Shown: in pieces, positions 1-7,799 of the stretch
Layout: each line of letters opens with the position of its first letter
How positions within the stretch are numbered: the first letter of the stretch is position 1
From: Kiloniellaceae bacterium
Lineage (GTDB): Bacteria > Pseudomonadota > Alphaproteobacteria > Kiloniellales > J153
DNA: 64,000 bases
NCBI GenBank assembly: GCA_021776175.1
Contig: JAJFGJ010000006.1
Location: 62,001-126,000 of the forward strand
Reading direction: 5' to 3'
Position numbers and translations under genes: made by a program
The notes under the pieces: generated by a model
The model's database searches: none
Seen by the model: only the letters and a program-made list of their open reading frames with translations
Told to the model about the DNA's origin: nothing

Positions 1-255
1 CTTGGACGAGCACACATGAAGCGCGCTCAAGGTCCGGACCTGGGCCTCGTCCGATAGAAGCCCGCTCCCGTTCAGGCCCTCTCCCAAGCGCACGATGCGC
101 GAGAAAGCATCGAACACGCGAAACCCCTCCCCGGCCCGGCGGGCGACCAGCAGGCGGCAGTTATTGGTGCCCAAATCCAGGGCGGCGAACACCGCCTCGC
201 GTCCCTCTGTTTGGCGCGAAGCACCCGCTCCGTTCTTGGCAGCATATTCCGCCAC
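1..255 (-). CDS. ppx: Ppx/GppA exopolyphosphatase, N-terminal part (cut by window edge)
   Basis: This is the start of a Ppx/GppA-family phosphatase, which removes terminal phosphate from polyphosphate or pppGpp in the cytoplasm. Reading leftward from a GTG at 255 the protein shows the ASKHA nucleotide-binding strand ALDLGTNNCRLLVAR followed by FRVFDAFSRIVRLGEGL, typical of the first 70 residues of alphaproteobacterial family members. The reading frame is open to base 1, so the remainder lies outside the window. Family assignment is firm; the choice between exopolyphosphatase and guanosine pentaphosphatase cannot be made from this fragment. Confidence 0.8.
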   Translation of the reverse strand, partial: MAEYAAKNGAGASRQTEGREAVFAALDLGTNNCRLLVARRAGEGFRVFDAFSRIVRLGEGLNGSGLLSDEAQVRTLSALHVCSSK

Positions 256-429
256 GTCTAAAGCTCCCTTTTCGCGGCTCTAAATCCGACCGCGTTATTT
301 GGGATATCCTAAACGCCATGGCCGCAAGTACGCCAGGGCAGGCGCGCCAAATTCTAAAAAACGTGACATCTTGGCACCGCACCGGCCAAGCGCGAAGCGC
401 GGCCTAGCCGCTGGAAGCGCGGAAAACGG

Positions 430-459
430 TTGAATTCCTTACCCCTGAGGGACTACATA
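430..459 (+). promoter_or_regulatory. Putative sigma70-type promoter for tRNA-Gln
   Basis: TTGAAT at 430-435 and TACATA at 454-459 are separated by 18 bases. The expected start point lies roughly 40 bases before the tRNA. The match is by eye only, and the -10 hexamer is imperfect. Confidence 0.35.
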
Positions 460-504
460 GTTCAGGAATGGGCCGGTTCGATTGAACCGTCCATCCCGCC
501 CCAC

Positions 505-578
505 TGGGGGATAGTTTAGCGGTAGAACTTCCGGCTCTGACCCGGACAGCCCTGGTTCAAATCCAGGTCCCCCAGCCA
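505..578 (+). tRNA. tRNA-Gln (CTG anticodon)
   Basis: The sequence folds into a complete cloverleaf. The acceptor stem TGGGGGA pairs with TCCCCCA. There is a D arm with the AGCGGTA loop, an anticodon stem TCCGG/CCGGA around loop CTCTGAC, and a T arm CCTGG-TTCAAAT-CCAGG. Anticodon CTG reads CAG. The discriminator base is G and a CCA end is encoded at 576-578. The U1-A72 acceptor pair is characteristic of glutamine tRNAs. Confidence 0.95.
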
Positions 579-612
579 ATCTTCATAACCAAGGCCGTCA
601 AGGAGCGTTTCA

Positions 613-629
613 CGGCGCCATAAGCGCCG
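613..629. terminator. Possible hairpin between tRNA-Gln and pit
   Basis: CGGCGC at 613-618 and GCGCCG at 624-629 form a perfect 6-bp stem with a 5-base loop between two converging transcripts. Neither side has a proper run of T, so an intrinsic terminator is only a possibility. Confidence 0.25.
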
Positions 630-662
630 GTCGGCCCGCACTTCCCTTTTGAGACATCCCGG

Positions 663-2141
663 CTAATCCCGAAACAGGAGGTAGGCCTCTTCGCGCTGGT
701 CCTCGAGTTGGCGGTTGGCCAACTTATTGGACGGCGTGAGAGCGAGGCTTCGCCAGGCGGCACTGGCCTCGGCCAAGGCGGCTTCGAAACGCCAACGGTG
801 CAGAAAGTGCGCGCCTATCATGGCCCGCAAGGCGGCGCGCTGCTCCAGCGAAAAAGAGGATCCCTGCAATCGGTTCAGCTTGCTTCGCGCCACGGTCAGG
901 GATTCGATCATGGCAAAGGCACGGGTCGTCTTTTCCAATGCCGGCTGCGGCGTGTCCAGCGCCCCAAGTGCCTCCTCCAGCGCGGCCCAGCTCTCGAAGC
1001 GGCGGTCTTTCAGGGCCGCCAAGGAGGCGCTGGAGACACCTTGCGCGGCGAGCTTCTCCACGACCGGCGGGGAAAGAACATAGGCGTGATCCTGAAAGAC
1101 CCGCTGATTGAATACGTTCTGCAAGAAAAATAAGGAAATGAAGCAGATCGCGCCGGCGGCGATCGGGGTGGTGATCCAGCCCGATGCGATCCCGCCCAGG
1201 ACACGCCAGCGAATACCGCGGCCGCCCTTGAGGAGGCCAATGCCGATCACCGCCCCGACCACCGCTTGAGAACTGGAGACCGGCACCAGGGGAATGGTCG
1301 GCAAGCCATTGGAGGCGAGTAAGTGCTCCAGCCCCTGGGAGGCGAACAGCAGCAGCACGATGGAATGGGACACGACGACCACCCAGGCGGCGAGTGGGGA
1401 AAGGGGAAACAAACCGGAACCCACGGTCATCATCACCCGCTTGGAATAGGTGAAGATGCCGATGGCGATCGCCAGGGCGCCGAGCAGGAAAAGCTGCTGG
1501 ATCGCGGTAAAGTGGAACAGCTCGCTGCCGCCGAAAGCGGTAAAGGGGTTGGAGGGCACGAAGACGCCCATCACGTTGGCGATATTGTTGGCGCCCAGGG
1601 AATAGGCGCCAAGCGCGCCGGCCAGGATGAGGCCGCCGCGCGTATAGGCGTCGAGACGGAAGATGTGAAGCTTCGCCCAGGTGACCAACTTGCCGGTGAA
1701 CTTGAACAGCAGAACCCCGATAACGCCCGCCAGCAGGGGGCAGGCGACCCAGGTGGCGAGAATCTTCATCAGCGAACCGCTGTCGGTCGGCGAGCCGGTA
1801 AAGAGGTTCCAGCCGATGATCGCGCCGACAATGGCCTGGCTGGTCGAAACCGGCAGGCCCAGCTTGGTCATCCAGTAAACAGTCAGGGCCGCGGAAAAGG
1901 CGGCCATGCCAGCACCGGCAACGGTGTTGACCGCCCCCAGTTTGCCAAGCGTATGGGCCGCGCCGGCGCCGGAGATCACAGCACCGAGGATGACGAAGAT
2001 GCTGCAGACGGCGGCGGCCACCCAGAACCTCACCATGTGAGTTCCGACCGCGGTGCCGAAAACATTCGCCGCGTCGTTGGCGCCTAGCGACCAGCCGAGG
2101 AACAAGCCGCCGGCCAAAAATACCAGTATGGAAACTTCCAC
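663..2141 (-). CDS. pit: PiT-family inorganic phosphate transporter
   Basis: This is a secondary transporter of the inner membrane that takes up inorganic phosphate (as metal-phosphate or with H+/Na+). The family-defining signature GANDAANVFGTAVGT is near the N-terminus and a second half-repeat GANNIANVMGVFVP lies in the middle. Many hydrophobic segments cover the first 330 residues. A hydrophilic tail of about 130 residues follows, rich in Ala, Leu and Arg, which is longer than in E. coli PitA. The start is GTG at 2141 with GGGAAGAG just upstream. It lies 20 bases downstream of a DUF47 gene, and this pairing is recurrent for PiT systems, so the two form an operon. Substrate specificity within PiT cannot be read directly. 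Confidence 0.92.
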   Translation of the reverse strand: MEVSILVFLAGGLFLGWSLGANDAANVFGTAVGTHMVRFWVAAAVCSIFVILGAVISGAGAAHTLGKLGAVNTVAGAGMAAFSAALTVYWMTKLGLPVSTSQAIVGAIIGWNLFTGSPTDSGSLMKILATWVACPLLAGVIGVLLFKFTGKLVTWAKLHIFRLDAYTRGGLILAGALGAYSLGANNIANVMGVFVPSNPFTAFGGSELFHFTAIQQLFLLGALAIAIGIFTYSKRVMMTVGSGLFPLSPLAAWVVVVSHSIVLLLFASQGLEHLLASNGLPTIPLVPVSSSQAVVGAVIGIGLLKGGRGIRWRVLGGIASGWITTPIAAGAICFISLFFLQNVFNQRVFQDHAYVLSPPVVEKLAAQGVSSASLAALKDRRFESWAALEEALGALDTPQPALEKTTRAFAMIESLTVARSKLNRLQGSSFSLEQRAALRAMIGAHFLHRWRFEAALAEASAAWRSLALTPSNKLANRQLEDQREEAYLLFRD

Positions 2142-2161
2142 CGAACTCTTCCCGCGCCGCC

Positions 2162-2812
2162 TTAGATGGTGCGCTTGATGGCGTAGATCGTCAGTTTATC
2201 AGCCACGTCTTCGGCCATGTCGGAGATCCAGACGATACGCTCGGCGAAAAAGCGCAGATGGATCTTGTTGGCCAAGGGGAGATCCATCTCGAATATCTCC
2301 CGGCGAATCTTGGTGACCAAGACATCGGCGTCTTTTTCGTAGTAGTGAACCTTGTGCAGGTGGTCTTTGATGGTCTGAACGTCGCGGAAAAAGGCGCGTG
2401 CCGCCAACACCAGGGACTCGGCCGCGGCGCCGGAAAGCTTGGCCAATTCGCTGTAATACGGCCGCAGCGATTCGGGAATTTCGGGTGCTTCGGTGGAAAA
2501 GTAGAACAGGACGCTCTTAAAGGAATCGATAATCCCGTCGAGAGCTTCCAAAAGGGTGAGCACGTCGCCGCGGGCATCGGGAATCAGGGTCTCGTTGTAC
2601 ATCTGCAACTCGACCGCGAGGCCCAGCTTGTCGCCGCGTGCCTCCAAGGCAACCACTTGCTCGAGCCGCTGGTTAAAGCGCTCGCTGACGCCTTCGCTCA
2701 TATAGCTGTCTATGGCCTGATCGAAGGCCATGGCCGATTGAGAGACCAGGTCGAGAATCTCGTCTACCTTGAGTTCCAACTGTTTGGTGCGCTTGAAGAG
2801 TTGAACAGCCAT
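2162..2812 (-). CDS. DUF47/PhoU-like Pit accessory protein
   Basis: A 216-residue, largely helical cytoplasmic protein of the DUF47 (TIGR00153, YkaA-like) family, distantly related to PhoU. Recognisable segments are MAVQLFKRTKQLELKVDEIL at the N-terminus, a central region with LEALDGIIDSFKSVLFYF, and C-terminal HYYEKDADVLVTKIRREIF. Family members are usually encoded directly before a PiT transporter and are thought to modulate its activity. That is the arrangement here, with the pit start 20 bases downstream. The ATG at 2812 is preceded by a GGGAAAGG stretch. Length is normal. The regulatory role is inferred from family and context. Confidence 0.88.
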   Translation of the reverse strand: MAVQLFKRTKQLELKVDEILDLVSQSAMAFDQAIDSYMSEGVSERFNQRLEQVVALEARGDKLGLAVELQMYNETLIPDARGDVLTLLEALDGIIDSFKSVLFYFSTEAPEIPESLRPYYSELAKLSGAAAESLVLAARAFFRDVQTIKDHLHKVHYYEKDADVLVTKIRREIFEMDLPLANKIHLRFFAERIVWISDMAEDVADKLTIYAIKRTI

Positions 2813-3024
2813 GGCCTTTCCCGGTTCCCTATTTTCGTGGAGACGTTCTAGCCTGCGAATCCAGCTAGGCCGGTTGAAATATCACACTATTGCCGTGACC
2901 GCCAAAGGTGCGTTTCACAAACGGTTAAAAAGCGCTAGCTTGGCCCGGCTTTAACCTGTGCGATCGGTGGAGGATTCCACATGTCGTTGGATTCCTGTTT
3001 CCCGGCAAACGCCAAGGTGGATTT

Positions 3025-3687
3025 GTGGTTAAACCCTATCGAACGAGCGAGGTTCGTTGGTTTTTTTCCGGCGCCATCCCCTCGGCCGTCACCAACTGGT
3101 TTGTCCGTACCTTGCCGGGGGACTGGCGGGAAGGCGCCCTGATCCGCGAGGACGTTTATCTTCTCGTGCCGGGAAGAGACGATATCGGATTGAAGTTCCG
3201 CAAAGATAGAGTTCAGTTGAAGTTGCGCTGCGATCGCTACCCTTTTTCGGTGCTGAAGGGCCGTATCTCCGGGGTGGAGACGGATTGGGAGCGCTATTCC
3301 TGGGCCTACGATAAAAAGGAAAACGATTTTATACGGGCCTTTTCCGGGCAAGCCGGCGAAGGCCGCAGGGTGGCTGTCGTTAAAAAGCGGCGCCAAAGGA
3401 TCTATGACTTGATGCCGGATGGTAGACTGCGTCCCCTTGCGCCTAGGAAGAAAGCGAAAGCGCCGGTTTTCATCGAAGTGACCGAGATTGCCTTTCCCGG
3501 CTTTACGGGATGGAGCCTGCAGTTGGAACTCGTCAACCCGCATGCCGAGGTGCGCGGGCACTTGCCACTGGCTGCCGTGGAATTATTGCGAAAATTTCCC
3601 GCCTTACCTCTAAAGCGGCGTGGCAGCCTCGACTATCCGGCAATGATCCGGCGCCGGGCTCTTTCGCCCAAACGCGCGAAAGCTTGA
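3025..3687 (+). CDS. Uncharacterised CYTH-like protein
   Basis: A 220-residue soluble protein beginning at GTG 3025 with AAGG upstream. The pattern EVRWFFSG ... DVYLLVPGRDDIGLKFRKD ... VQLKLR ... VAVVKKRRQ ... FIEVTEI resembles a CYTH-type tunnel fold, with alternating charged strands and paired basic and acidic residues. Proteins with this EVRWFF start are seen as conserved hypotheticals in cyanobacteria and proteobacteria. No enzyme activity can be assigned. An overlapping minus-strand ORF (2935-3561) has shadow-like composition and was set aside. It stands alone, divergent from the DUF47-pit operon. Confidence 0.6.
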   Translation: MVKPYRTSEVRWFFSGAIPSAVTNWFVRTLPGDWREGALIREDVYLLVPGRDDIGLKFRKDRVQLKLRCDRYPFSVLKGRISGVETDWERYSWAYDKKENDFIRAFSGQAGEGRRVAVVKKRRQRIYDLMPDGRLRPLAPRKKAKAPVFIEVTEIAFPGFTGWSLQLELVNPHAEVRGHLPLAAVELLRKFPALPLKRRGSLDYPAMIRRRALSPKRAKA

Positions 3688-3699
3688 ACGGATTATGCT

Positions 3700-3891
3700 C
3701 TAGGCGCCGGTTTCCGCGCTCAAGAGTTGCCTTGCTCGCGATACGCAACGGCGCAGGTCCGCTTCGGCGAGGCCATCGACACGCATCACCGCCTGAACGA
3801 TGGGATCGGCGATCAAATCCTCAAGGGCCGGTTCGCCCGAAAACCGGCCTCGGGTCATGGAATTGCAATCGAACATGGTCCGTCCTGTCAT
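3700..3891 (-). CDS. Small uncharacterised protein, probable CRP/FNR-regulated
   Basis: A 63-residue polypeptide if started at ATG 3891 (AAGGTG eight bases upstream), or 58 residues from ATG 3876. The C-terminal half reads EDLIADPIVQAVMRVDGL followed by a basic helix. That pattern, a short acidic helix then VMRADG-like, is common in small alphaproteobacterial hypotheticals associated with low-oxygen or denitrification genes, but I cannot name a family. It has no signal peptide or membrane segment. A perfect TGTGA-N6-TCACA site and a -10 element lie upstream at the spacing of a class II activated promoter, which supports the gene being real. Confidence 0.55.
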   Translation of the reverse strand: MTGRTMFDCNSMTRGRFSGEPALEDLIADPIVQAVMRVDGLAEADLRRCVSRARQLLSAETGA

Positions 3892-4264
3892 AAGCAGCAC
3901 ACCTTGGGAACCGCCCCAGGCCACAGTTCCTAAATATAAGGGACATGCGGCCAATCGTTTGTGACGCCGGTCACACTTCGATGCGGAATATAGCGATAAC
4001 CGACCCCTGTCAGGACCGGCCTCACGCACTGTGAAAAGAGATGCTGGTGGCCCAAACCCGATGCCGCGATAGAGCTAACCGCACCTCCCAGCGTCGTGCG
4101 GTCTTCGCGAGGATTCAAGTCAATATCAAGAACAAATAAGTGTTTCCCCTTATTGAGCTTTAATAATTTCTTAACTGCTGCGGTTAAGTATGGTTAACGC
4201 GGCACAGGAAGATTTCAGCCTGAATCGCACCCTTCATCAGCCACGCCAGTATCAGGAGGTGATG
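3892..4264. other. Gene-free interval holding the CRP/FNR-type promoter and AT-rich leader
   Basis: About 370 bases without a supported gene. The left part contains the promoter of the small minus-strand gene. The part from about 4120 to 4200 is AT-rich with three TTAA tetramers (4171, 4184, 4194) and presumably carries the promoter of the secreted-protein gene that starts at 4265. A short minus ORF at 3930-4118 has no protein-like features. Confidence 0.5.
3933..3975 (-). promoter_or_regulatory. Class II CRP/FNR-family promoter
   Basis: TGTGA (3960-3964), six bases, then TCACA (3971-3975) is an exact CRP-type palindrome centred at 3967.5. On the minus strand TATATT at 3938-3933 can serve as -10, placing +1 near 3926 and the site centre at -41.5. 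That is the classical spacing for a class II activator site. The regulated gene is the small ORF beginning at 3891 or 3876. Which CRP/FNR-family protein binds is unknown. Confidence 0.6.
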
Positions 4265-4582
4265 ATGGCAAAGTGGGTCTGGATCATTGGACTGGCGCTA
4301 GTTTTCAGCCAGGGGCCAAGCATAAGCGCTTCCGCCGCCCAAAATCGATCCTGCGACAAACGGCAAAGTGTCATCGGGCATCTAGCCAACAAATATAAGG
4401 AAGCGACTGTAGCTATCGGCGTGACCAATACCGGGGCCCTGGTCGAGGTTCTTTCGACCGGCGATGGTCTGACCTGGACCATCATTGTCTCGAACCCGGA
4501 TGGCATGACTTGCCTGCTGGCGACCGGTGAAGGTTGGCGCTCAATCCATTCCAACCTAGCGGACCTGGAACCCGAGGCTTAG
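4265..4582 (+). CDS. Small secreted protein of unknown function
   Basis: A 105-residue exported protein. AGGAGG at 4254-4259 fits ATG 4265 best (ATG 4262 would be too close). Residues 1-25 form a signal peptide (MAKWVWIIGLALVFSQ then small residues, predicted cut near ASA). The mature part carries two cysteines (RSCDKRQ and GMTCLLATGEGW) and a repeated beta-like pattern VAIGVTNTGALVEVLSTGDG. It resembles conserved alphaproteobacterial periplasmic hypotheticals that end in CLLATGEGW; no function is known to me. No partner gene is evident nearby. Confidence 0.7.
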   Translation: MAKWVWIIGLALVFSQGPSISASAAQNRSCDKRQSVIGHLANKYKEATVAIGVTNTGALVEVLSTGDGLTWTIIVSNPDGMTCLLATGEGWRSIHSNLADLEPEA

Positions 4583-4773
4583 CCGGCCTGAAGCCCGCCG
4601 AACAACCAACCCCGTCCTTCCGTTCGTTCGCACGATAAGACCGCCGCAACCTCACACCAGCGCCACGCCTGGGCCACGATACCGATGGTTTCCGATACCG
4701 GTTTGCGCCAAGCATTCTAGATCGCCCCATCGCCAGTCAGATTCATAAGTGACTGGAACAGCGCTTTCAGGCC

Positions 4774-5376
4774 TTAGTTATCGTCATCTTTCTTCATCAT
4801 CCGGTCATGGTGGCCATGATGGCCACGGCGGCCCATGTCGTCACGGTTGAGCGCACCGTCATCGTTGCGGTCCATCATCTTGACCATCCCCGAATAGGGA
4901 GCGGAGAATTCAGCCCCGGTGACCGCGCCGTCGCCATCGGCATCTAAATACTGGAAGCGGTCGACCATGCGCTCACGCATGGCGTCGAGCCAAAGAGCCT
5001 CATATTCCTTCAACTTCAGGGCCCCGTCACCATCCGTATCGAAACGGGCTAGGCGAGCGGCCCGCGCCTGGTCGATCTCCGTCTGCGTGACGGTGCCATC
5101 GCTGTTTGCATCGATGCTGTCGAACATACCCATCATGCCTCGGGCGCCGTACGGGCCCTGGCCCATGCCGTGCCCCATCCCGCGACCCTGCCCCATGCCG
5201 TGGCCCATGCCGTGCCCCATCCCGTGGCCCTGGCCCATTTCGTGGCCCATGCCGTAGGACGATCCGCCCCAGCGTTTTCCCTTCTCGCTGTGCGCTTGGG
5301 TGGCACCGGCGATACCCAGGCCGGCTAGAAGAATGGCGGCGCTGGCGACGATCGTGACTTTGGATCTGGTTTTCAT
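4774..5376 (-). CDS. Secreted EF-hand protein with Gly-His-Met repeats
   Basis: A 200-residue exported protein. Residues 1-28 are a signal peptide. Residues about 41-84 are a low-complexity block of repeated GHGM/GQGM tetrads with 6 His and about 15 Met, a composition suited to soft-metal binding. Four EF-hand loops follow: D89-E100 (DANSDGTVTQTE), D113-E124 (DTDGDGALKLKE), D145-E156 (DADGDGAVTGAE) and D169-D180 (DRNDDGALNRDD), the last ending in Asp rather than Glu. The tail (185-200) is His-rich (GHHGHHDRMMKK). It is divergent from a two-component system 208 bases away whose sensor loop is also His/Met-rich, suggesting joint metal sensing and binding. Calcium binding is expected from the loops; binding of copper or another metal by the repeats is inference. 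Confidence 0.82.
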   Translation of the reverse strand: MKTRSKVTIVASAAILLAGLGIAGATQAHSEKGKRWGGSSYGMGHEMGQGHGMGHGMGHGMGQGRGMGHGMGQGPYGARGMMGMFDSIDANSDGTVTQTEIDQARAARLARFDTDGDGALKLKEYEALWLDAMRERMVDRFQYLDADGDGAVTGAEFSAPYSGMVKMMDRNDDGALNRDDMGRRGHHGHHDRMMKKDDDN

Positions 5377-5494
5377 CTCGTCCTCACTGGTTAGGTATTA
5401 AATTCCGCGATGACTATAATTTGGAGCCAGATTACCGAGTTTCCATGCCTTGGCCGGGGTAATTTGGTCGCGGATCGTCGCAAGACGGCGACGT

Positions 5495-5511
5495 GATACA
5501 ATTGGATACAA
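5495..5511 (+). promoter_or_regulatory. Tandem GATACAA repeats, possible response-regulator binding site
   Basis: GATACAA at 5495-5501 is repeated exactly at 5505-5511, a 10-base start-to-start spacing that places both on one face of the helix. OmpR/PhoB-family regulators typically bind such direct repeats. The pair lies in the interval between the EF-hand gene and the response-regulator gene. A second direct repeat, TAATTTGG, occurs at 5417 and 5460. Confidence 0.45.
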
Positions 5512-5584
5512 ATTTTCGTCCCCTTGTTGGGTGGCGCGCCTCATATTCAAACTTGGACCGAAGCCGACACTAATTTCGAGAGCC

Positions 5585-6304
5585 ATGGAATCGACGCCTC
5601 ATATCCTCGTGGTCGACGATCACCGCGACATCCGCGACCTCTTGGCCAAGTACCTGGGCAAGCACGGTCTGAGGGTCACGGCCGCCGAGGGCGGCGCGGC
5701 CATGCGGCGCGTCCTGAAGACCAGCGCCATCGATCTGGTCGTGCTCGACATCATGATGCCGGGCGAAGACGGGCTCAGCCTGTGCCGCCATCTGCGCGAG
5801 ACCACCGGCCAACCGGTCATACTCTTGACCGCCATGGCGGAGGAAACCGACCGCGTGATTGGATTGGAAATCGGCGCCGACGACTACTTGACGAAACCCT
5901 TCAATCCACGCGAGTTGCTGGCCCGTATCAAGGCCGTTCTACGCCGCGCCCAAAGCCTGCCGCGAACGAGCGGCGCGGCGGCCAAGGGGCGCATCCGCTT
6001 CGATCGCTGGACCTTCGATCCCAACCGGCGCGAGTTGATCGACACCCAGGGCACCGCGATTCCCCTCAGTACCGCCGAAGCGCGTTTATTGAGCACCTTT
6101 CTCGACCATCCCGGAATGGTGTTGTCGCGCGATCAATTGCTCGATCTGACCCAGGGCCGCGCCGCCAAGGTGTTCGATCGCAGTATCGACAATCAGGTTA
6201 GCCGCTTGCGCCGCAAAATCGAGGCCGACCCGAAGAACCCGGCCTTGATACAAACCGTCTGGGGCGGCGGTTATCGGCTGGGCGCGGAGGTCGCGCGCAC
6301 ATGA
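5585..6304 (+). CDS. OmpR-family response regulator
   Basis: A 239-residue two-component transcription factor. The receiver domain occupies residues 1-120 with acidic pocket VVDD (10-12), phospho-acceptor D55 in VVLDIMMPG, and the conserved Lys in DDYLTKPF. The winged-helix DNA-binding domain follows (SRDQLLDLTQGRAAKVFDRS ... VWGGGYRLG). The ATG at 5585 is chosen because the receiver begins right after it; the longer upstream extension has no domain. The stop overlaps the kinase start (ATGA, 6301-6304), so the two are translationally coupled. The likely target interval is the shared upstream region with the GATACAA repeats and the EF-hand gene. Confidence 0.93.
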   Translation: MESTPHILVVDDHRDIRDLLAKYLGKHGLRVTAAEGGAAMRRVLKTSAIDLVVLDIMMPGEDGLSLCRHLRETTGQPVILLTAMAEETDRVIGLEIGADDYLTKPFNPRELLARIKAVLRRAQSLPRTSGAAAKGRIRFDRWTFDPNRRELIDTQGTAIPLSTAEARLLSTFLDHPGMVLSRDQLLDLTQGRAAKVFDRSIDNQVSRLRRKIEADPKNPALIQTVWGGGYRLGAEVART

Positions 6305-7758
6305 TCCGTTTCTGGCCTCGAAGCCTGGCGGGGCAAATGATCGCCCTGCTGTTGCTGGCCCTCGTGACCGCCCAGGCGATCAGCGTGTTCCTGTTTCTCG
6401 ACGAGCGCCGGCACGCGGTCCGCGCCGCCGACCGCGCGCAGGTGTTGTCGCGGACGCTCTCTATCGTCCGGCTGCTTGGCGAGACCCCGCCGGAGCTGAG
6501 CGATCGAATCATTGAGACCGCGAGTGGGCCGCGATTACGCTTTTGGCTGGCCCAGGAGAGCGCCGTCGACGCCGGCGATCCGGCCCACCGCGACAATCCC
6601 CTGCGCCACCATCTGGCGGGCATGTTACGCGGCACGCAGGCGGAAAACGTCCTGGTTCGCATAGAAAACGCCGCGCCAGGCGCCGCCACGCCCTGGGGTC
6701 ACATGATGCCGCGCCGGTGGCGGGAGCGAATGCACCACAACCACATGGATGACGGCGACGACAAGGATTCGGAGCAACCGCGGCATTGGCGCGACCGGCA
6801 CCGCCCCGCTCCCTTGAGTTTAACCATCGCAGTGCGCTTGGCGGATCGCCGCTGGCTCAACGCCGCGACCTTGCTGCCCCCCGCCGCGCCGGCCTGGGCA
6901 TGGTCTACCTTGACGTGGCTCGTGCTCATGGCGGCGGCGGTCACCGTTATCGTGGTCTTTTCGGTGCGCCGGATCACGCGGCCCATGCGCGCCCTGGCCA
7001 CCGCGGCGGAACGCCTGGGCCGCGGCGAAGAGGTTCCGCCGCTCCACGAAGAGGGGCCGCGCGACGTTCGCCAATCCACCCAGGCCTTTAACGAAATGGT
7101 CGAGCGGCTCCAGCGGTTCGTGCGCGACCGCACGCGCATGTTAGCCGCCATCAGCCACGATCTGCGGACCCCCATCACCAGCCTTCGCTTGCGCGCCGAG
7201 TTTGTCGAGGACCCCGAGGTTCGGGAAAAGATCCTGGAAACCCTGGCCGAGATGCAGGAAATGGTCGAGGCCGTGCTGACCTTCGCGCGCGAGGATGCCG
7301 CGCGCGAGGCGACCCGTCCCATGGACCTGCCGGCGCTGATCGCCAGCCTATGCGACGACCTGGCCGACGGCGGCCTGGATGTACACTTCGCGGACACCCC
7401 ACAGCACCTTTATCATTGCCGGCCGGTGGCCTTGAAACGGGCCTTGAATAACGTGATCGAAAACGCGGTCGCCTATGGCGCGCGGGCACGGGTCGCCCTG
7501 GCCGATCGGGACACGGCCTACGAGATCACGGTCGACGATGACGGTCCGGGTATTCCCGAGACCGAACTGGACCGGGTCTTCGAGCCTTTTCTCCGCCTGG
7601 AATCCTCGCGCAGCCGCGATACCGGCGGCGCCGGTCTTGGCCTCGCCATCGCCCGTTCTATCTTCCGCGGCCATGGTGGGGATATCGTCCTCGCTAACCG
7701 GCCGGGCGGCGGGCTGCGCGCGACGATCCACCTGCCAAAAATCCGCCAGGACGCCTGA
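6301..7758 (+). CDS. Sensor histidine kinase with His/Met-rich periplasmic loop
   Basis: A 485-residue inner-membrane kinase. TM1 is near residues 10-30, a periplasmic sensor runs from 31 to about 200, and TM2 lies near 205-222. Then come HAMP (VRRITRPMRAL...), a HisKA box with phospho-acceptor H286 in AAISHDLRTP, and HATPase motifs N (NNVIENAVAYG), G1 (DDGPGIPE), F (VFEPFLRLE) and G2 (GGAGLGLAIARS). The sensor domain contains a cluster of His, Met and Asp near residues 138-170 (WGHMMPRRW, RMHHNHMDDGDDKD, HWRDRHR), suggesting direct metal-ion sensing. It is coupled to the response regulator by a 4-base overlap. The stimulus is inferred, not proven. Confidence 0.92.
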   Translation: MIRFWPRSLAGQMIALLLLALVTAQAISVFLFLDERRHAVRAADRAQVLSRTLSIVRLLGETPPELSDRIIETASGPRLRFWLAQESAVDAGDPAHRDNPLRHHLAGMLRGTQAENVLVRIENAAPGAATPWGHMMPRRWRERMHHNHMDDGDDKDSEQPRHWRDRHRPAPLSLTIAVRLADRRWLNAATLLPPAAPAWAWSTLTWLVLMAAAVTVIVVFSVRRITRPMRALATAAERLGRGEEVPPLHEEGPRDVRQSTQAFNEMVERLQRFVRDRTRMLAAISHDLRTPITSLRLRAEFVEDPEVREKILETLAEMQEMVEAVLTFAREDAAREATRPMDLPALIASLCDDLADGGLDVHFADTPQHLYHCRPVALKRALNNVIENAVAYGARARVALADRDTAYEITVDDDGPGIPETELDRVFEPFLRLESSRSRDTGGAGLGLAIARSIFRGHGGDIVLANRPGGGLRATIHLPKIRQDA

Positions 7759-7799
7759 CGTCCACGGCACGGTTGTCAGATCGCGAGTGAGAAGGCCAA

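Noticed and set aside
1323-2087. 254-residue plus-strand ORF opposite pit
   Set aside because: His/Gly/Gln-rich translation typical of the strand opposite a GC-rich membrane gene; pit itself has clear family motifs.
2935-3561. 208-residue minus-strand ORF
   Set aside because: It overlaps the plus-strand CYTH-like gene for its whole useful length, has Arg/Pro/Gly-rich shadow composition and no ribosome site.
4171-4197. CtrA-like TTAA pairs upstream of the secreted-protein gene
   Set aside because: TTAA at 4184 and 4194 are separated by six bases, not the seven required for a CtrA box.
7759-7799. Cobalamin riboswitch before bluB
   Set aside because: Only 41 bases separate bluB from the kinase, too short for a riboswitch; none of its conserved boxes is visible.
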